A DNA stretch of 64,000 nt from Polyangiaceae bacterium (GCA_019637295.1 JAHBVX010000001.1:533501-597500), one strand, 5' to 3'; counted from the first letter of the stretch, positions 1 to 8,946 are shown. Program-made: numbers and translations. The notes: generated by a model from the sequence alone, not told the origin.

Positions 1-1145
1 AGCCGGGTGACCGCAGCGGCCAGCTTGGGGTCCGGGTGTGCAGCCGCAGGCTCCGAGTTGCCGCTCACCCGCAGGCGCTCGAGCCCAGTCAGCTTCTCCA
101 GCGCCATCAGGCGCGAGACCTGAGTCTTCGACACGTCCAGAAACCTCAACTGAGACAGCGACGCGAGGGCCGTCAGATCGGTTACGGTGCTCCTGGACAA
201 GTCGACGCTGGCGACGCCCGTCAGGTGTCGGATGAAGGTGTAGTCGTCCAGTCGCGACTCCGAGAGGTCGAGCTCACGAACGCGAGTGAGGGTAGACAGC
301 TCGCGCGCCCCTCGACCCTCCACGGCCGAGAGGGTGAGCGTGCGCAGCTCGGTCAGCGCGGCGAGATGTCGCAGGTCGACCCGCTTGCAGCGATGCACGC
401 TCAAGTGAGTCATGCGGGTGGAGGTCGAGAGCGCCTCGAGGTTCCTGCACGGGGCATCGAACAACCCCACTCGCTCGAGCTCCGTGAGCCCCGCCAGCGC
501 GGCGAGCGCGTTCGCGGGTGCCTCGATGGCCACCAGGCCGAGCCGCCTCAGACCGCGCGGGACAGCGAGGGGTGCGAGCGAATCGACAGCGATGAAGCCG
601 AGCTCCACCCGCTGTAGCGCCGGCAGCCGAGCGAGCGGGCCGAGGTCGACCTTGGGTGTGGGGCGAGCGAGGGCCGTCAGCACGCGCGGGTGAGCGGTCG
701 TGGCGGTCGTGCGGTACACCAACCGCAGGCGCTCGAGCCCCGTGAGCGTCGCAAGGGGCGTCAGGTCGGTGACGTCCGTGCTCTGCAGATCCAGCGACTC
801 GAGGCGAGTTCGCCCTGCCAGCGGCGACAGATCCGTCACCCCGGTCCGGCTCAGATCGAGCTGCCGCAACGAGGTCAGCTCGGCCAACGCGCGCAGATCG
901 TCGAACTGTAGGTCATTGCACACCAGCGCTTCGGCGCTGATCCTCACGTCCTGACCACACACACGAATGGTGGGCTCGAGTCGCTCGGGAGGTGCGGCAT
1001 CGGTGGCCGGGCCCCTGGTCGTCGCCGGCGGAGTGAAGGCCGACTCGGCGCGTGGCGGAGGCGCCGACGCACAGCCGACCGTCAGCGAGGTCGTCAGACC
1101 GAGCGCGGCGGCGAGCCGCTGCGGACTCGTCCAGGGTATCTGCAC
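1..1145 (-). CDS. leucine-rich-repeat lipoprotein (C-terminus beyond left edge)
   Basis: Read on the minus strand, this frame stays open from a GTG at 1145 to the left edge, with an in-frame stop upstream at 1203-1205. The first 25 residues form a lipoprotein signal ending in LTVGC, so the product should be anchored to a membrane facing the periplasm or outside. After a Pro/Ala-rich linker the chain consists of about 23-residue leucine-rich repeats of the internalin-like type, for example LRQLDLSRTGVTDLSPLAG, LESLDLQSTDVTDLTPL and LRFLDVSKTQVSRL. Such repeats usually bind proteins; no ligand can be inferred. The gene is divergent from the next one, with about 95 bp between them. The start is chosen because it gives a complete signal peptide; no strong ribosome site is visible. 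Confidence 0.8.
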   Translation of the reverse strand, partial: MQIPWTSPQRLAAALGLTTSLTVGCASAPPPRAESAFTPPATTRGPATDAAPPERLEPTIRVCGQDVRISAEALVCNDLQFDDLRALAELTSLRQLDLSRTGVTDLSPLAGRTRLESLDLQSTDVTDLTPLATLTGLERLRLVYRTTATTAHPRVLTALARPTPKVDLGPLARLPALQRVELGFIAVDSLAPLAVPRGLRRLGLVAIEAPANALAALAGLTELERVGLFDAPCRNLEALSTSTRMTHLSVHRCKRVDLRHLAALTELRTLTLSAVEGRGARELSTLTRVRELDLSESRLDDYTFIRHLTGVASVDLSRSTVTDLTALASLSQLRFLDVSKTQVSRLMALEKLTGLERLRVSGNSEPAAAHPDPKLAAAVTR

Positions 1146-1240
1146 CGACCCGAGGGTAGCGAAGTGGCCACACGGCCGCCACCGGCCCCAACCTGAGCGC
1201 GGTCATACCTCCGCTCGCGCAGGGTGCTACGTTCCTCGCC

Positions 1241-1780
1241 ATGGCGACCTGGTCTGCGCTCGTCGGCGCGCGGCGCGACGACAAGGCGACGGCGCTCGGC
1301 CGGGTGCTTGCCAAGGTCGAAGAAGCCGGTGTTCGCGTCGGCGGCTTCGCTCAAGAGCGAGTGCTCGACGCCGCGGGCGAGACGCTGGGTTGGGACGTGG
1401 TGCGGATCGGCGCTCCGGTGCGACAGCCCCTCGCCCGCCGCGGCGAACAGCCAGACGTCTGTGACTACGCCTTCTCCGCGCTCGGCTTCGAGACCGCGGC
1501 GGCGTGGGCGCTCGACCCGCGCGCGGAACTGGTCGTGGTCGGCGGGGTCGGCAAGCTGGAAGCGGCAGGGCGTGGGCACTCTCCGCTGCTGCTGCGGCTG
1601 CTCGAGGAGGGGACGCATCGACACGCGCTCTTCTGCATTCGAGACACGAGCCTGGCGGCCGTCGCGCTCAGCATCCCCGACCCCGAGTCCCACCTGCAGC
1701 TCCCCTGCGAGCCCAGCCAGCTCGACGAGTTCGCCGACGGGCTCGTCGAGCTGGTGCGGGCGTCGCACAGGCGCGCTTAG
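1241..1780 (+). CDS. DUF2478-like protein (NTPase-fold, tentative)
   Basis: This 179-residue cytoplasmic protein resembles the DUF2478 family, whose members are compared with small nucleoside triphosphatases and often sit beside molybdate transport genes. The support is the layout: an N-terminal strand and helix (WSALVGARRDDKATALGRVL), then GVRVGGFAQ, a strand and loop containing ELVVVGGVGKLEAAGRG, and a final SIPDPESHLQLPC. A classical P-loop GxxxxGKT is absent from the N-terminus, so catalytic activity is doubtful. No molybdenum genes are nearby. The family assignment rests on resemblance only. The gene ends just before the 153-bp repeat that separates it from the convergent pirin gene. Confidence 0.6.
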   Translation: MATWSALVGARRDDKATALGRVLAKVEEAGVRVGGFAQERVLDAAGETLGWDVVRIGAPVRQPLARRGEQPDVCDYAFSALGFETAAAWALDPRAELVVVGGVGKLEAAGRGHSPLLLRLLEEGTHRHALFCIRDTSLAAVALSIPDPESHLQLPCEPSQLDEFADGLVELVRASHRRA

Positions 1781-1781
1781 C

Positions 1782-1934
1782 GCTCAAGAGCTGTCGAAGA
1801 GTCGACAGCTCTTTCATTCTGTCGGCGGGGAGGTACGCGCCTCCCCGCCCCAATGAAGTGACTTCGTTGGGGCCCCACCCCACGCGGGCCGGCTTCGCCG
1901 GCATGAGCTGGGTCAATTCTCGACAGACTTTCAG
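1782..1934. repeat. 153-bp dispersed intergenic repeat, copy 1
   Basis: This stretch matches 58340-58492 base for base in length, with about 11 substitutions (about 93% identity). It contains four nested hairpins: AGAGCTGTCGA/TCGACAGCTCT followed by TTTC, GGGGAGG/CCTCCCC, CCCCAAT/ATTGGGG-like arms, and GCCGGC/GCCGGC. It lies between two convergent genes, so the first hairpin could act as a terminator. The repeat ends at the stop codon of the flanking minus-strand gene (1931-1933), exactly as in copy 2. Confidence 0.9.
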
Positions 1935-2860
1935 TCTTCGAGGTGGCCGAAGGCGCCGCGCTCGTAGTCGCGCGCGGCCTGTACGATCTCGTGCTCGTCG
2001 TTCATCACGAAGGGGCCATACTGGGCGATGGGCTCGTCGATGGGCGCCCCGCCGAGCACGAGCAGGTGGGCGTCGCTCGTGGCGACGAGTGACAAGTGGT
2101 CGCCGCTGTTCTCGAGCAGCACGAAGTCGCCCTCGGCGGCCGCGGACTCGCCAAAGCGTACGCTCCCGCTCATCACGAGCACGGCCAGGTTGTCCGATGC
2201 GGCCAGGGCAAAGTCGAAGCGACCGGTGGGCGCGAGGCGAACCTCGAACAAGTGTACTCGCGTGAACGTCCGGGCGGCGCCGGCAGCGCCGCGATACTCG
2301 CCCGCGATGACGCGAACCTGACCCCCTGACTCGGGCAGCTCCACGGCGGCGATGCTGTCGGAGCGTAGGCCCTGGTACGCGGGTGGACCCATCTTGTGCT
2401 CGCGGGGGAGGTTGACCCAGAGCTGCGCCATGTGGAAGGTTCCTCCCCGTCTGGCGAACTCGGCCTCGTGGTACTCGCGGTGCAGCACACCCGACGCGGC
2501 GGTCATCCATTGCACGTCCCCGGGTCCGATCACGCCGCCTGCGCCGGTCGTGTCGTGGTGAGCCACACTGCCCGCGAAGGCGATGGTCACGGTCTCGAAG
2601 CCGCGGTGAGGGTGCGGACCCACGCCGCGGCGGGTGCTCGTGGTCGGCGGGTACTCGTAGGGGGGATGATAGTCCAGGAGCAAGAACGGGCTGAGTCGGT
2701 GCGCCAGGCCGCGACGCAGGTTGAAGTAGCCTCTGACGCGGAAGCCATCCCCAACCCAGTGTAGCCCGGGGGCGCGGAGGATCTCGGCGACGCGCCTCGC
2801 TTGGGGGGTAGCAGCGCTTGCGGGGGCCTCGCTGGCGGAGGTGTGGGTAACGGCGGCCAT
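1931..2860 (-). CDS. pirin family protein
   Basis: This is a 309-residue bicupin of the pirin family, whose bacterial members include quercetin 2,3-dioxygenases. The N-terminal cupin carries GPHPHRGFETVT, supplying the two histidines of the usual iron site, and VLHREYH supplies the third His and the Glu. The C-terminal pirin domain includes LFEVRLAPTG and ends with a FVMND segment typical of the family. The ATG at 2860 is preceded by AAAGGA at a good spacing, and longer readings add only low-quality sequence. The natural substrate is unknown. It is divergent from aguB and convergent with the DUF2478-like gene. Confidence 0.88.
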   Translation of the reverse strand: MAAVTHTSASEAPASAATPQARRVAEILRAPGLHWVGDGFRVRGYFNLRRGLAHRLSPFLLLDYHPPYEYPPTTSTRRGVGPHPHRGFETVTIAFAGSVAHHDTTGAGGVIGPGDVQWMTAASGVLHREYHEAEFARRGGTFHMAQLWVNLPREHKMGPPAYQGLRSDSIAAVELPESGGQVRVIAGEYRGAAGAARTFTRVHLFEVRLAPTGRFDFALAASDNLAVLVMSGSVRFGESAAAEGDFVLLENSGDHLSLVATSDAHLLVLGGAPIDEPIAQYGPFVMNDEHEIVQAARDYERGAFGHLED

Positions 2861-3006
2861 GGGCTTCGTCCTTTCTGGAGCGAAGAAGGTGCGGCTGGGG
2901 TCGCGCTGCCACAATGCCCACCCGCGGTACGCACTGTTCCAGTCCCGGCACGACGGCCCCTCGGCGTCACCAACGCGACGCGCGGTTCTGCTATGGTCCG
3001 CTCCCC

Positions 3007-3888
3007 ATGAAGAGCCGCAAGGTGAGAGTCGGCCTCGTGCAGAGCGCCACCACCGACGACAAGCAAGCGAACGTGGCGCGCGCCGTCGCGGGTGTGAAGG
3101 ACGCCGCAGCGCGCGGAGCACACGTCGTCTGCTTGCAGGAGCTGTTCGCCGGCCCCTACTTCTGTCAGCTCGAGGACCCCGGGTTGTTCGACCTGGCAGA
3201 GTCGCTCGACGGCCCCACCGTCGCCGCCGTGGCCGACGCGGCGAGGTCCGCTGGCGTGGTCGTGCTGGCCAGCGTCTTCGAGCGCCGCGCGGCTGGCGTG
3301 TACCACAACACCCTCGTGGTGCTCGGCCCGGACGGCGGCACGCTCGGGGTGTACCGCAAGATGCACATCCCCGACGATCCGCTGTACTACGAGAAGTTCT
3401 ACTTCACGCCGGGAGACCTGGGATTTCTCGCAGTGGAGACGCCCGTCGCGAAGGTGGGTACGCTCGTTTGCTGGGACCAGTGGTACCCCGAGGCAGCACG
3501 CCTGACCGCCATGGCGGGCGCGGAGCTCCTCTTCTACCCCACGGCCATTGGCTGGCATCCGGCGGAGAAAGCGGAATATGGAGCGCAGCAGCTCGCCGCC
3601 TGGCAGACCATTCAGCGCAGTCACGCCATCGCGAACGGAGTGTTCGTGGTCGCGGTCAACCGCGTGGGTCACGAAGGTCCGAAGGACGGAGGGCTGCAGT
3701 TCTGGGGGCGCTCGTTCGTCGCGGACCCATCTGGAACGGTGCTCGCGGAAGCGGGCGAGGGCGAAGAAGTGCTCGTCGTCGACTGCGATCTCGCGCGCAT
3801 GGAAGACGTACGCCGCAACTGGCCCTTCTTTCGCGATCGCCGCATCGACGCCTACGGGGGCCTGACCCGCAGGTATCTCGAGGGCTAG
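3007..3888 (+). CDS. aguB: N-carbamoylputrescine amidase
   Basis: This 293-residue carbon-nitrogen hydrolase of the nitrilase superfamily hydrolyses N-carbamoylputrescine to putrescine, ammonia and CO2, the last step of the agmatine route. The catalytic triad is visible: Glu in CLQELF, Lys in VYRKMHIPDD and Cys in VCWDQWYPE. The signatures YYEKFYFTPGD and AIGWHP are typical of plant and bacterial AguB. It begins at ATG 3007 and is followed after 5 bp by agmatine deiminase, so the two form an operon for consecutive steps. Confidence 0.93.
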   Translation: MKSRKVRVGLVQSATTDDKQANVARAVAGVKDAAARGAHVVCLQELFAGPYFCQLEDPGLFDLAESLDGPTVAAVADAARSAGVVVLASVFERRAAGVYHNTLVVLGPDGGTLGVYRKMHIPDDPLYYEKFYFTPGDLGFLAVETPVAKVGTLVCWDQWYPEAARLTAMAGAELLFYPTAIGWHPAEKAEYGAQQLAAWQTIQRSHAIANGVFVVAVNRVGHEGPKDGGLQFWGRSFVADPSGTVLAEAGEGEEVLVVDCDLARMEDVRRNWPFFRDRRIDAYGGLTRRYLEG

Positions 3889-3893
3889 CAGGG

Positions 3894-5060
3894 ATGGCGC
3901 GCAAGCAGAAGACCGGGCGCCCGGCCCCCAGCGCCGGCACGCCGCACGCGCTCGGATTTCGCATGCCAGCGGAGTGGGAGACCCACGCGGCGACGTGGCT
4001 GGCGTGGCCGCACAACCGCACGGACTGGCCCGGAAAAGGGCTGTTGGTCCAGTGGGTGTTCGTGGAGATGGCCAAGCACCTGCAGTGGGGCGAGCGCGTT
4101 CGGCTGATCGTGCGTGACTCGGCGGAGCAGAAGCGCGCGCTCAAGGCGCTGCTGGATGGCGGCGTCGAACCGACCCGAGTGGACGTGTTCGTGCACGAGA
4201 CCAACCGCTCGTGGACGAGGGACTCCCTGCCCACCTTCGTGGTCCGCACTCACCGCCGCCAGGGCGAGTCTCCCCGCCAGCACGTGGTTGAGCGCGAGGT
4301 CGCGGCAGTCAAGTGGCACTTCAATGGCTGGGCGCGGTATCCCGACTGGGAGCTCGACGACAAGACCGGCGAGGCGGTGGCCCGGCGTCACGCGTCCCAG
4401 GTCTTCTTGCCGGCGACCGGCATGGAGAAGAAGAAGAAGAAGAAACAGCGACGCGTCGTGCTCGAGGGCGGCGCCATCGACGTGGACGGTCAGGGAACGT
4501 TGCTTGCAACCGAGCAGTGTCTCCTGAGTGGACCGTTCCCCCGCAACGCCGAGCTGGGCAAGGACGGGATGGAGCGGGTGCTATACGAGCAACTCGGCGT
4601 CTCCAAGGTGTTGTGGCTCGCCGACGGAATCGCCGGGGACGACACGTCGGGTCACATCGACGATTTCGCTCGCTTCGTCGCCCCCGGCGTGGTGCTGCTC
4701 GCCCAAGAGACGAACCCTCGCGACGACAACCACCGCCCGTTGGAGTCCGCCCGAGAGCGCCTGCAGGGCGCGCGGGACGCCAAGGGGCGCAAGCTCGAGG
4801 TCATCCCCATGCCCATGCCCAGCCCCGTCTACTTCGCGGGTCAGCGGCTGCCGGCCAGCTACGCGAACTTCTATGTGGGCAATCGCGTCGTGCTCGTCCC
4901 CACCTTCAACGACCCGAAGGATCGACACGCGCTGGGCGTGCTAGCGGAGCTCTTCCCGCGCCGCACCGTAGTGGGCATCCACTGTCTGGACCTGGTGCTC
5001 GGCCTCGGGACGCTGCACTGCAGCACCCAGCAGGAGCCCCTGGCCGGGCCGCGCCGCTGA
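3894..5060 (+). CDS. aguA: agmatine deiminase
   Basis: This 388-residue member of the guanidino-group-modifying (peptidylarginine-deiminase-like) superfamily converts agmatine to N-carbamoylputrescine and ammonia. It shows the family's N-terminal MPAEWE and TWLAWP motifs, TRDSLPTFVV, EGGAIDVDGQGTLLATEQCLL, DGIAGDDTSGHIDDFARF, and the C-terminal LGTLHCSTQQEP holding the catalytic Cys. The start ATG 3894 follows a CAGGG site 5 bp after aguB. A run of six lysines lies just before the VVLEGGAID segment, apparently an insertion in a surface loop. Confidence 0.93.
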   Translation: MARKQKTGRPAPSAGTPHALGFRMPAEWETHAATWLAWPHNRTDWPGKGLLVQWVFVEMAKHLQWGERVRLIVRDSAEQKRALKALLDGGVEPTRVDVFVHETNRSWTRDSLPTFVVRTHRRQGESPRQHVVEREVAAVKWHFNGWARYPDWELDDKTGEAVARRHASQVFLPATGMEKKKKKKQRRVVLEGGAIDVDGQGTLLATEQCLLSGPFPRNAELGKDGMERVLYEQLGVSKVLWLADGIAGDDTSGHIDDFARFVAPGVVLLAQETNPRDDNHRPLESARERLQGARDAKGRKLEVIPMPMPSPVYFAGQRLPASYANFYVGNRVVLVPTFNDPKDRHALGVLAELFPRRTVVGIHCLDLVLGLGTLHCSTQQEPLAGPRR

Positions 5061-5196
5061 TCCTGAACGGGTGGCCACACCCGAGAGTTGGCGGATCTCG
5101 GGTGCTTGGCGCGCCGCCCTCGGTGACGGGGCAGAAATCGGCGCGGCTAAGTTGAAATGCCGGCCCGCGTGCGACAAAAGTGGGGGCCGGTTCGTG

Positions 5197-6408
5197 ATGT
5201 TTGGACTCTCCTATCCACGCGCGCTCGCCCTCTGCGTGGGCCTGTCCCTGCTGACGGGGCCTACCGAGAGTCGCCAAGCCTTCGCCCAGTCGAAGGAGAG
5301 AGTGCATGAGGTTCAGGCGGGGCACTCGCTCTGGTCCATCGCGCGGCGCTACGGCGTGACCGTCGCGGCCATCCAGGAGAACAACGGCCTGGCCGAGGGC
5401 GACCCCATCAAGCCCGGACAGACCTTGCGCATCCCCGGCAAGGATTTCAAGAGCGGGAAGAACCGGCGGCGCAGCGGCAACGCAGAGGCGTCCGCGCCCG
5501 AGCCCACGGCGCCCGCCGCGGCGCGTTTCGTCGCCATGAAGCCTCCGCCGAGCACCCAGACGCAGAAGAGCTCCAAGGAGCGTGGCATCAACCCGTGCAA
5601 CACGCCGGATCCCGGCTTCGGCGTCTACGACCGTTGGAGCCGCGCACCGAGCATGGGTCAGATGATCATGCCGCAGCGCGGGGGCGTGCTGTCGAGCGGC
5701 CGCTTCGATGTGATGTTTCACTTCCACGGGCACGAGCCCGTGCGCAAGGAGTGGGTCCAGGTGATGGATGGCGCGGTGCTCGTCGGCATCGATCTCGGGC
5801 TCGGCTCCGGTCCCTACGCCTCTGCCTTTCAGTCCCCGGACACCTTCAAGCGCCTGGTGTCCAGCGTGGAGAAGGCCGTCGCCGAGCGCAGTGGCAAGAA
5901 GCAGGCGCGGGTTCGCAAGGTCGGCCTCTCGGCGTGGAGCGCAGGCTACGGCGCGGTTCAGGAGATCATCAGCCAGCCCTACGGCAAGGGGCTGGTCGAT
6001 ACGGTCGTGCTGCTCGACGGCCTGCACTCGGGCTACACGGGTCAGTCTCTGAATGAGCTGCAGCTCCGTGCCTTCGTCGACTGGGCACAGCTCGCGGTGC
6101 GCGGGCAGAAGTACCTGTTCGTCAGCCACTCATCCATCATTCCTCCCGGCTACGCTTCCACCACGGAGACCGCGAACTTCCTGATCTCCAAGGTCGGCGG
6201 GAAGCCGCGCGCTACCAAGCCTCGCGCCGCGGATCCGATGGGGCTCGACCTGATTTCGCGCTACTCTCGCGGGAACTTCCACGTCCGCGGTTACTCCGGC
6301 AACGACAAGATGGACCACTGCGCCCACATCGGCCTGTACCGCGATGTGCTCAAGGTCCACGTCAAGCGGCGCTGGGACTCCCCCAAGGGCTTCAAGAAGC
6401 AGACCTGA
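5197..6408 (+). CDS. secreted LysM-domain protein with hydrolase-like C-terminal domain
   Basis: This 403-residue protein begins with a signal peptide (LALCVGLSLL, cleavage probably after AFAQ). It is followed by one LysM domain (HEVQAGHSLWSIARRYGV to KPGQTLRIP), which binds peptidoglycan-type glycans. A Lys/Ser/Ala-rich linker leads to a domain of about 250 residues that looks like an alpha/beta hydrolase: FHFHGHEP resembles an oxyanion strand, and AWSAGYG is a nucleophile-elbow-like motif before a helix. A late Asp and His are plausible (DHCAHIG) but not assigned with certainty. The product should act in the periplasm or cell wall. The substrate is unknown. A GTG three bases upstream is an alternative start. 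Confidence 0.78.
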   Translation: MFGLSYPRALALCVGLSLLTGPTESRQAFAQSKERVHEVQAGHSLWSIARRYGVTVAAIQENNGLAEGDPIKPGQTLRIPGKDFKSGKNRRRSGNAEASAPEPTAPAAARFVAMKPPPSTQTQKSSKERGINPCNTPDPGFGVYDRWSRAPSMGQMIMPQRGGVLSSGRFDVMFHFHGHEPVRKEWVQVMDGAVLVGIDLGLGSGPYASAFQSPDTFKRLVSSVEKAVAERSGKKQARVRKVGLSAWSAGYGAVQEIISQPYGKGLVDTVVLLDGLHSGYTGQSLNELQLRAFVDWAQLAVRGQKYLFVSHSSIIPPGYASTTETANFLISKVGGKPRATKPRAADPMGLDLISRYSRGNFHVRGYSGNDKMDHCAHIGLYRDVLKVHVKRRWDSPKGFKKQT

Positions 6409-6861
6409 CGTAGCGCGCCGAGGCGCGTGAATGTTCGCCGCCGCGGCGGACCGGCAACCAGGGTGAGCTGGCGCACGGCGGAAGCCGTGGCGGTGAAGTG
6501 CCCCTCGTCGGAGCGGCCCGAGCCGCAACCGTCGCGTCCTTCCTACTTCGACGAACTTGCGCTCGACAACACCAGGCACGACCCGCTCCACGAGACGCAG
6601 TCGGTCCGTCGGCGTGAGGCGGAGGATCGCCTAGTAGAGCTGCTCGACCTCATCACGTCCTGAAGGATGGCACGCTGGCACGGTCTGCACCGCCGCGGTC
6701 CACGCCTCCGAGCTCGTTCCCTCCAGCGGGTGCAAGCTCACCGGATGTCGCTCGGTTCCATCTGGCACAGCTCAGCGGCTGGCTCAATCGGGTCCTCGAT
6801 GGACCAAAGCCAGCGCCATCAGCGACCGCAGACGCCGTCATCGACAGCTTCAGCGACTTCA
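6409..6861. other. intergenic stretch left of the island, no gene recognised
   Basis: No reading frame here has a recognisable domain, a good ribosome site and host-like codon use. The only open frame of note (6427-6663 on the plus strand) is Arg/Pro-rich and typical of chance. This is probably host sequence bordering the insertion. Confidence 0.5.
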
Positions 6862-6925
6862 ACGGTGCACGAGGAGGGACTTGAACCCCCACGGTTTTGC
6901 CCGCCGGAACCTAAATCGGCTTCAT
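6862..6925 (-). repeat. left attachment remnant: degenerate 3' half of tRNA-Leu
   Basis: Twenty bases, 6862-6881, are identical to 34097-34116, covering the acceptor stem and part of the T arm. Similarity continues through the T loop and then returns at the anticodon loop (GGAACCTAAAT in both). The variable arm has diverged, and there is no 5' half, so this is not a working tRNA. It fits the displaced 3' end produced by integration. Confidence 0.75.
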
Positions 6926-7051
6926 CAGCAGCGAACGAGGGGTCACCGAAGTCATTCTCGGCACTTCGAGTTCCCGATCAGGTCCGTTGGGGCTCGTTCA
7001 GAACCGGCTCCGACGATATTCCGACGATTCGAAGAGGTTCTGGCGATGCCC

Positions 7052-7759
7052 TCATGAAGGCCACGGCCGTCCTTTTGGCTTGCCCTGCCCTTTGATGGCG
7101 ATCGGCTCCTTCGTGAACGGGTTCACCCCCATGCGGGTCGGTGCTTGATCGAACATCTCGTCCCACAAGTTGCAACCATCGAGCCAGGCCGTCAGCCATG
7201 AACGAAGGTTGCGCCCAGTGTCCTTGAGCGGTTCCTCTCCGGAGAGCGTGACGATCGGGCCATCGTCCGTCCTGCAATCAAGGCACGACCAGTTGGCACA
7301 CCCCCAATCGCAGATGGGCAGAAGCCGAGAAGGCCATTCCGGGTCCTTCCTGAACGTGTGGCAGACCTCTACAAGGGTCTCTCCGCCATCGATGGCGGCT
7401 TCAAGTGGGTAGAGCCCGTACGCGGGTCCGAATCCACCGTCGGCGACCTCCAGGAAGAGCCGCCGGAGGAGGGGCGGCAGCCGGAACCCAAGGGTCCTCT
7501 CCGCCAGGTCGAACGCGGAGGCAGGCACCGGAGGGTTCCAAGTCGGCTTGTCGTACTCCCCGATGGGAGCCCGAGGCTCGACCTGGACCCGTTCTCGCAG
7601 GCGTTCCAGAAGCTCGTCGTCGGTCATGACCAAAGTCCCCCTACTCATCTCCGGCCCCGTGTGGACCACGATCGGGGTCGTCGTATCGCCTTCGATCCCC
7701 AGGATGTGCCAGCCGACCCTCCGGATGTCGTCAAGCAGTTTGTCGTTGACGTAGGTCAC
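7052..7759 (-). CDS. SMI1/KNR4 (SUKH) family protein
   Basis: This 235-residue protein has the SUKH fold signature: AFDLAERTLGFRLPPLLRRLFLEVADGGFGP, where an acidic helix is followed by the characteristic FGP turn, then LYPLEAAIDGG and ICDWGCANWSCLDC. SUKH proteins in bacteria are best known as immunity proteins for polymorphic toxins; the role here is not established. The GTG start at 7759 overlaps the TcmP stop as GTGA, so the gene is translationally coupled to it. It is the last gene of the DUF5131-TcmP-SUKH operon and faces the left attachment site. Confidence 0.8.
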   Translation of the reverse strand: MTYVNDKLLDDIRRVGWHILGIEGDTTTPIVVHTGPEMSRGTLVMTDDELLERLRERVQVEPRAPIGEYDKPTWNPPVPASAFDLAERTLGFRLPPLLRRLFLEVADGGFGPAYGLYPLEAAIDGGETLVEVCHTFRKDPEWPSRLLPICDWGCANWSCLDCRTDDGPIVTLSGEEPLKDTGRNLRSWLTAWLDGCNLWDEMFDQAPTRMGVNPFTKEPIAIKGQGKPKGRPWPS

Positions 7760-8946
7760 GGGTCGGCATCCATGTGCCTCGCCACGAGAACATGGCCTTG
7801 GCCGAGCTTGGGGACACGCTCTTTCGCCTTCAAACCACGGATGGAGAGACGACCGGCCTCCTGCTCACCCTTCACGAGCGCCTTTACGTCCTTGTCCCAG
7901 ACCATCGGAATCTCAAGGATGCTCGGGAGGGCCTCGTCCCAAGGAATTGAAGCTCGATTCTTCAACGCTCCCCGGAGCCACTCGCGAGCTTGAGCGAGCC
8001 GGGCTGCCCGCTCGGCCCCATAGGACCGGAAGCCGCCTTCCATCGTCTGCTCGACCGTGAACAGCTCGCCTGTCCCTGTCGAACGGATTCGGTTCTCCTG
8101 TTCCCTGTGCAAGCGGGCCTTTTCTTCTTCCTCGGCGGCCTGTTGTTCGACCTTGCGGAACTCGACGAGCCCTTTGGGATGCCCAGTGACATACACGAGA
8201 TGGAAGTACGCCCGGTCCTGCTCCGGTTTCTTGATCCGGGTGGCAGTGACGTAACGAAGACTTCCAGCGGCCCGGACTCGCTCTCGGTAGAAGTCGAGGA
8301 TTGCGTCCTCGCGGTCTGGGCGCTCAAGCAATACCCGCCATCCAGGTCCGCCGAATAGGTCGTTTAGTGACTTCTCAAGCTCGGGCTGTGGCGCATCGAT
8401 GAACCTGTTGATGAAGTCGAACATGAAGTTGATCAAGACCTCACCGGACCGCCGCTGGAGAAGCGGCGTGAGCACTCGCAAAGGGAACCCCGTCCAGCCG
8501 GTCGGATCGATGAACGTCAGGGTGAAAGCCCGTCCGAGAGTGGGCAGGACTGCCGGGAGGGCCTCGGTGAAGGTGCAGTTCATGGTCTCGACGGAGATCT
8601 CGTCGGCGATCTGAACGGCCCTTTGGAGGTCAGGGTACGTTTTAGGGTCGCTCTCGACGAAGATGCACCGGACCCTGAGCTGCTTGCCCTTTTCAGCGAG
8701 ACCCCGTCGAAGCTCGGTGAGCTTGCGGATGGCGATGACGGGGGAGGTATCCTCGAAGTCATCACTCTCGGACCTCCAGGGTCCGGCGAATCCGTCGAAG
8801 TAGACGAACTCGTCCCTGAAGGACCCGACATTCCAGACGAGCCGAGCGAGGTAGTTCTCAAGGAAGTAGTGCTTCAGGTAGGTCTGCTCGCGACCCCTGT
8901 AGAACTCGGGCGGTTCCACATGCCCCTCGCAGCGGCTAGCCAGCAT
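7756..8946 (-). CDS. tcmP: three-Cys-motif partner protein TcmP
   Basis: This 396-residue protein resembles the TcmP family, named because its genes almost always sit beside the three-Cys-motif (Gp37/Gp68) proteins. The upstream neighbour here is such a protein. Typical segments are YLENYLARLVWNVGSF-like text near the start, VYFDGFAGPW, RCIFVESDP and TLTFIDPTGWTGFP, which together look like a Rossmann-type, methyltransferase-like core: DGFAGPW could be motif I and FIDPTGW a motif IV-like site. That catalytic reading is inference. A helical, charged segment rich in Glu and Arg follows near the C-terminus. The start ATG at 8946 lies 11 bp inside the upstream gene, implying coupling. Confidence 0.82.
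   Translation of the reverse strand: MLASRCEGHVEPPEFYRGREQTYLKHYFLENYLARLVWNVGSFRDEFVYFDGFAGPWRSESDDFEDTSPVIAIRKLTELRRGLAEKGKQLRVRCIFVESDPKTYPDLQRAVQIADEISVETMNCTFTEALPAVLPTLGRAFTLTFIDPTGWTGFPLRVLTPLLQRRSGEVLINFMFDFINRFIDAPQPELEKSLNDLFGGPGWRVLLERPDREDAILDFYRERVRAAGSLRYVTATRIKKPEQDRAYFHLVYVTGHPKGLVEFRKVEQQAAEEEEKARLHREQENRIRSTGTGELFTVEQTMEGGFRSYGAERAARLAQAREWLRGALKNRASIPWDEALPSILEIPMVWDKDVKALVKGEQEAGRLSIRGLKAKERVPKLGQGHVLVARHMDADP

Noticed and set aside
1782-1934. Conserved coding sequence in the 153-bp repeat
   Set aside because: Both copies can be read in the same minus frame, but the reading depends on the flanking gene stop and there is no start or ribosome site; hairpin conservation explains the similarity.
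4906-6129. Long minus-strand reading frame of 407 codons
   Set aside because: It is the antisense shadow of aguA and the LysM protein gene, with no domain and Arg/His/Leu-rich text typical of the opposite strand of GC-rich genes.
6862-6925. A second complete tRNA-Leu gene
   Set aside because: Only the 3' half is present; no 5' acceptor or D arm pairs with it.
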